Source: Rothia sp. (in: high G+C Gram-positive bacteria) | GTDB lineage: Bacteria > Actinomycetota > Actinomycetes > Actinomycetales > Micrococcaceae | Direction: 5' to 3' | Assembly (NCBI RefSeq): GCF_015265375.1 | Contig: NZ_JABZXW010000085.1 | Coordinates: forward strand, 1 to 5,999 | DNA: 5,999 bases | Program-made: the position numbers and the translations under genes | The notes under the pieces: generated by a model | What the model saw: only the letters and a program-made list of their open reading frames with translations | The model's database searches: none | Told to the model about the DNA's origin: nothing | Part shown: positions 4,963 to 5,999 of the stretch, piece after piece | Layout of the letters: every line of letters starts with the position of its first letter | Numbering within the stretch: the stretch's first letter is position 1

Positions 4963-5999
4963 TTAGTTCGCCGTTTTCTCGTGGATGTATGCCACGAGGT
5001 CGGTGAGCACCTGCGGGTCGGTGGTCGGGGGTACGCCGTGGCCGAGGTTGACCACGTGCGAGGGGGCGGCGTCGCCTTCTGCGAGCACGTTGTCTACGTG
5101 TGCGTAGAGGTTTTCGCTACCTGCGGCGAGCAGTGCCGGGTCGATGTTGCCCTGCAGGGGTACGGCGCCGTTGAGCAGGGTGTTCGCTGCGGACAGCGGC
5201 AGGCGGTAGTCCACGCCGATGACGTCCGCGCCGGCTTCGTGCATGGCGGGCAGCAGGGCGGTGGTGCCGGTGCCGAAGTGGATGCGCGGCACACCGTATT
5301 CGCGTACGGCGTCGAGGGCGGTTGCGGAGTGCGCCTGCACGTAGCGGCGGTAGTCGCCTTCGCCGAGGGAGCCTGCCCAGGAGTCGAAGAGCTGCACGGC
5401 GGATGCGCCCGCCTCGATCTGCGCGCGCAGGAACTGGCCTGCGGTGCGGGCTGCCCAGGCGGCGAGTTCGTGCCAGGCGGCGGGGTCGGCGTGCATCATG
5501 GTGCGCGGGCGCAGGTGGTCGCGGGAGGGGCCGCCTTCGACCATGTAGGCGGCGACGGTGAAGGGTGCTCCTGCGAAGCCGATGAGCGGGGTGTCGCCGA
5601 GCATTTCTACGGTGGCGGCGACGGCTTCGCGGATGGGGTCGAGGTCGCTGTCTTTGAGTTCGGGCAGGGCGCGCACCTCGTCGAGGGTGCGCACGGGCTG
5701 GTCGAGGACCGGGCCCCTACCGGGCACGATGTCGACGTTGACGCCCGCAAGCTTCATGGGGATGACGATGTCGGAGAAGAAGATGCCAGCGTCGACCTTG
5801 TGGCGGCGGACGGGCTGCACGGTGATTTCTGCGGCGAGCTCGGGGGTGAGGCAGGCATCGAGCATGGGGATACCTTCGCGTACCTGGCGGTATTCGGGCA
5901 GGGAGCGGCCTGCCTGGCGCATGAACCAGACGGGTCGGTGGCTGGAGGGGCGGCCGGTGAGAGCGCGGAGCATGGGCGAGTTGGCGGCGGTGCCTGCGC
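4963..5999 (-). CDS. hemE: Uroporphyrinogen decarboxylase, 5' end cut off by the window edge
   Basis: This cytosolic, cofactor-free enzyme decarboxylates the four acetate side chains of uroporphyrinogen III to give coproporphyrinogen III, the substrate of CgoX. Counting from an internal Met at 5973, the signature PVWFMRQAGR is at 14-23, with substrate-binding Arg19 and Arg23. FSDI at 66-69 holds the key Asp68; its 49-residue distance from Arg19 equals that of Asp86 from Arg37 in the human enzyme. GFAGAPFT (132-139), YMVEGGPS (143-150), FDSWAG (196-201) and NLGHGV (309-314) follow. The Met at 5973 (336 aa) is probably not the true start. The frame stays open upstream to the window edge, and the residues just before it, ending NSP, match the conserved lead-in seen in actinobacterial HemE. 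The true start should lie a few to about twenty codons beyond the edge. The stop is TAA at 4963-4965. Identification is very secure. Confidence 0.96.
   Translation of the reverse strand, partial: AGTAANSPMLRALTGRPSSHRPVWFMRQAGRSLPEYRQVREGIPMLDACLTPELAAEITVQPVRRHKVDAGIFFSDIVIPMKLAGVNVDIVPGRGPVLDQPVRTLDEVRALPELKDSDLDPIREAVAATVEMLGDTPLIGFAGAPFTVAAYMVEGGPSRDHLRPRTMMHADPAAWHELAAWAARTAGQFLRAQIEAGASAVQLFDSWAGSLGEGDYRRYVQAHSATALDAVREYGVPRIHFGTGTTALLPAMHEAGADVIGVDYRLPLSAANTLLNGAVPLQGNIDPALLAAGSENLYAHVDNVLAEGDAAPSHVVNLGHGVPPTTDPQVLTDLVAYIHEKTAN

Overview
The window is a block of five haem-biosynthesis genes, all read from the minus strand. In transcription order they are hemE (truncated at the right edge), cgoX/hemY, chdC/hemQ, cpfC/hemH and hemC (truncated at the left edge). 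The DNA is GC-rich. The gene order, the actinobacterial type of ChdC active site, and the cysteine set of the ferrochelatase point to a high-GC Actinobacterium, most likely of the Micrococcales. A Rothia-like member of the Micrococcaceae is my guess from family resemblance and was not tested.

Layout, right to left along transcription: hemE (5999-4963), a 129-base gap with an inverted repeat, cgoX (4833-3283), a 114-base gap with a small hairpin beside the chdC ribosome-binding site, chdC (3168-2347), cpfC starting inside the chdC stop codon through a GTGA overlap (2350-911), a 142-base gap holding a strong long hairpin, and hemC (768-1). No stretch longer than 150 bases lacks a gene. No tRNA, rRNA, mobile element, CRISPR array or long repeat was seen.

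Together the genes encode the coproporphyrin-dependent route to haem b. HemC makes hydroxymethylbilane. After HemD (not in the window) closes the ring, HemE decarboxylates uroporphyrinogen III to coproporphyrinogen III. CgoX oxidises this to coproporphyrin III, CpfC inserts iron to give coprohaem, and ChdC decarboxylates coprohaem to haem b. The last three steps are encoded by consecutive genes, and the final two are translationally coupled.

I did not find an undescribed system. The points most worth a second look are three. First, the two iron-handling enzymes carry metal-ligand-rich tails: a His/Gly-rich N-terminus on ChdC and a Cys/Gly-rich C-terminus on CpfC. Second, CpfC is long, with N-terminal and internal additions. 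Third, the cpfC-hemC gap contains a hairpin whose stem is uninterrupted only in the gene-strand transcript, where G-U wobbles replace mismatches.
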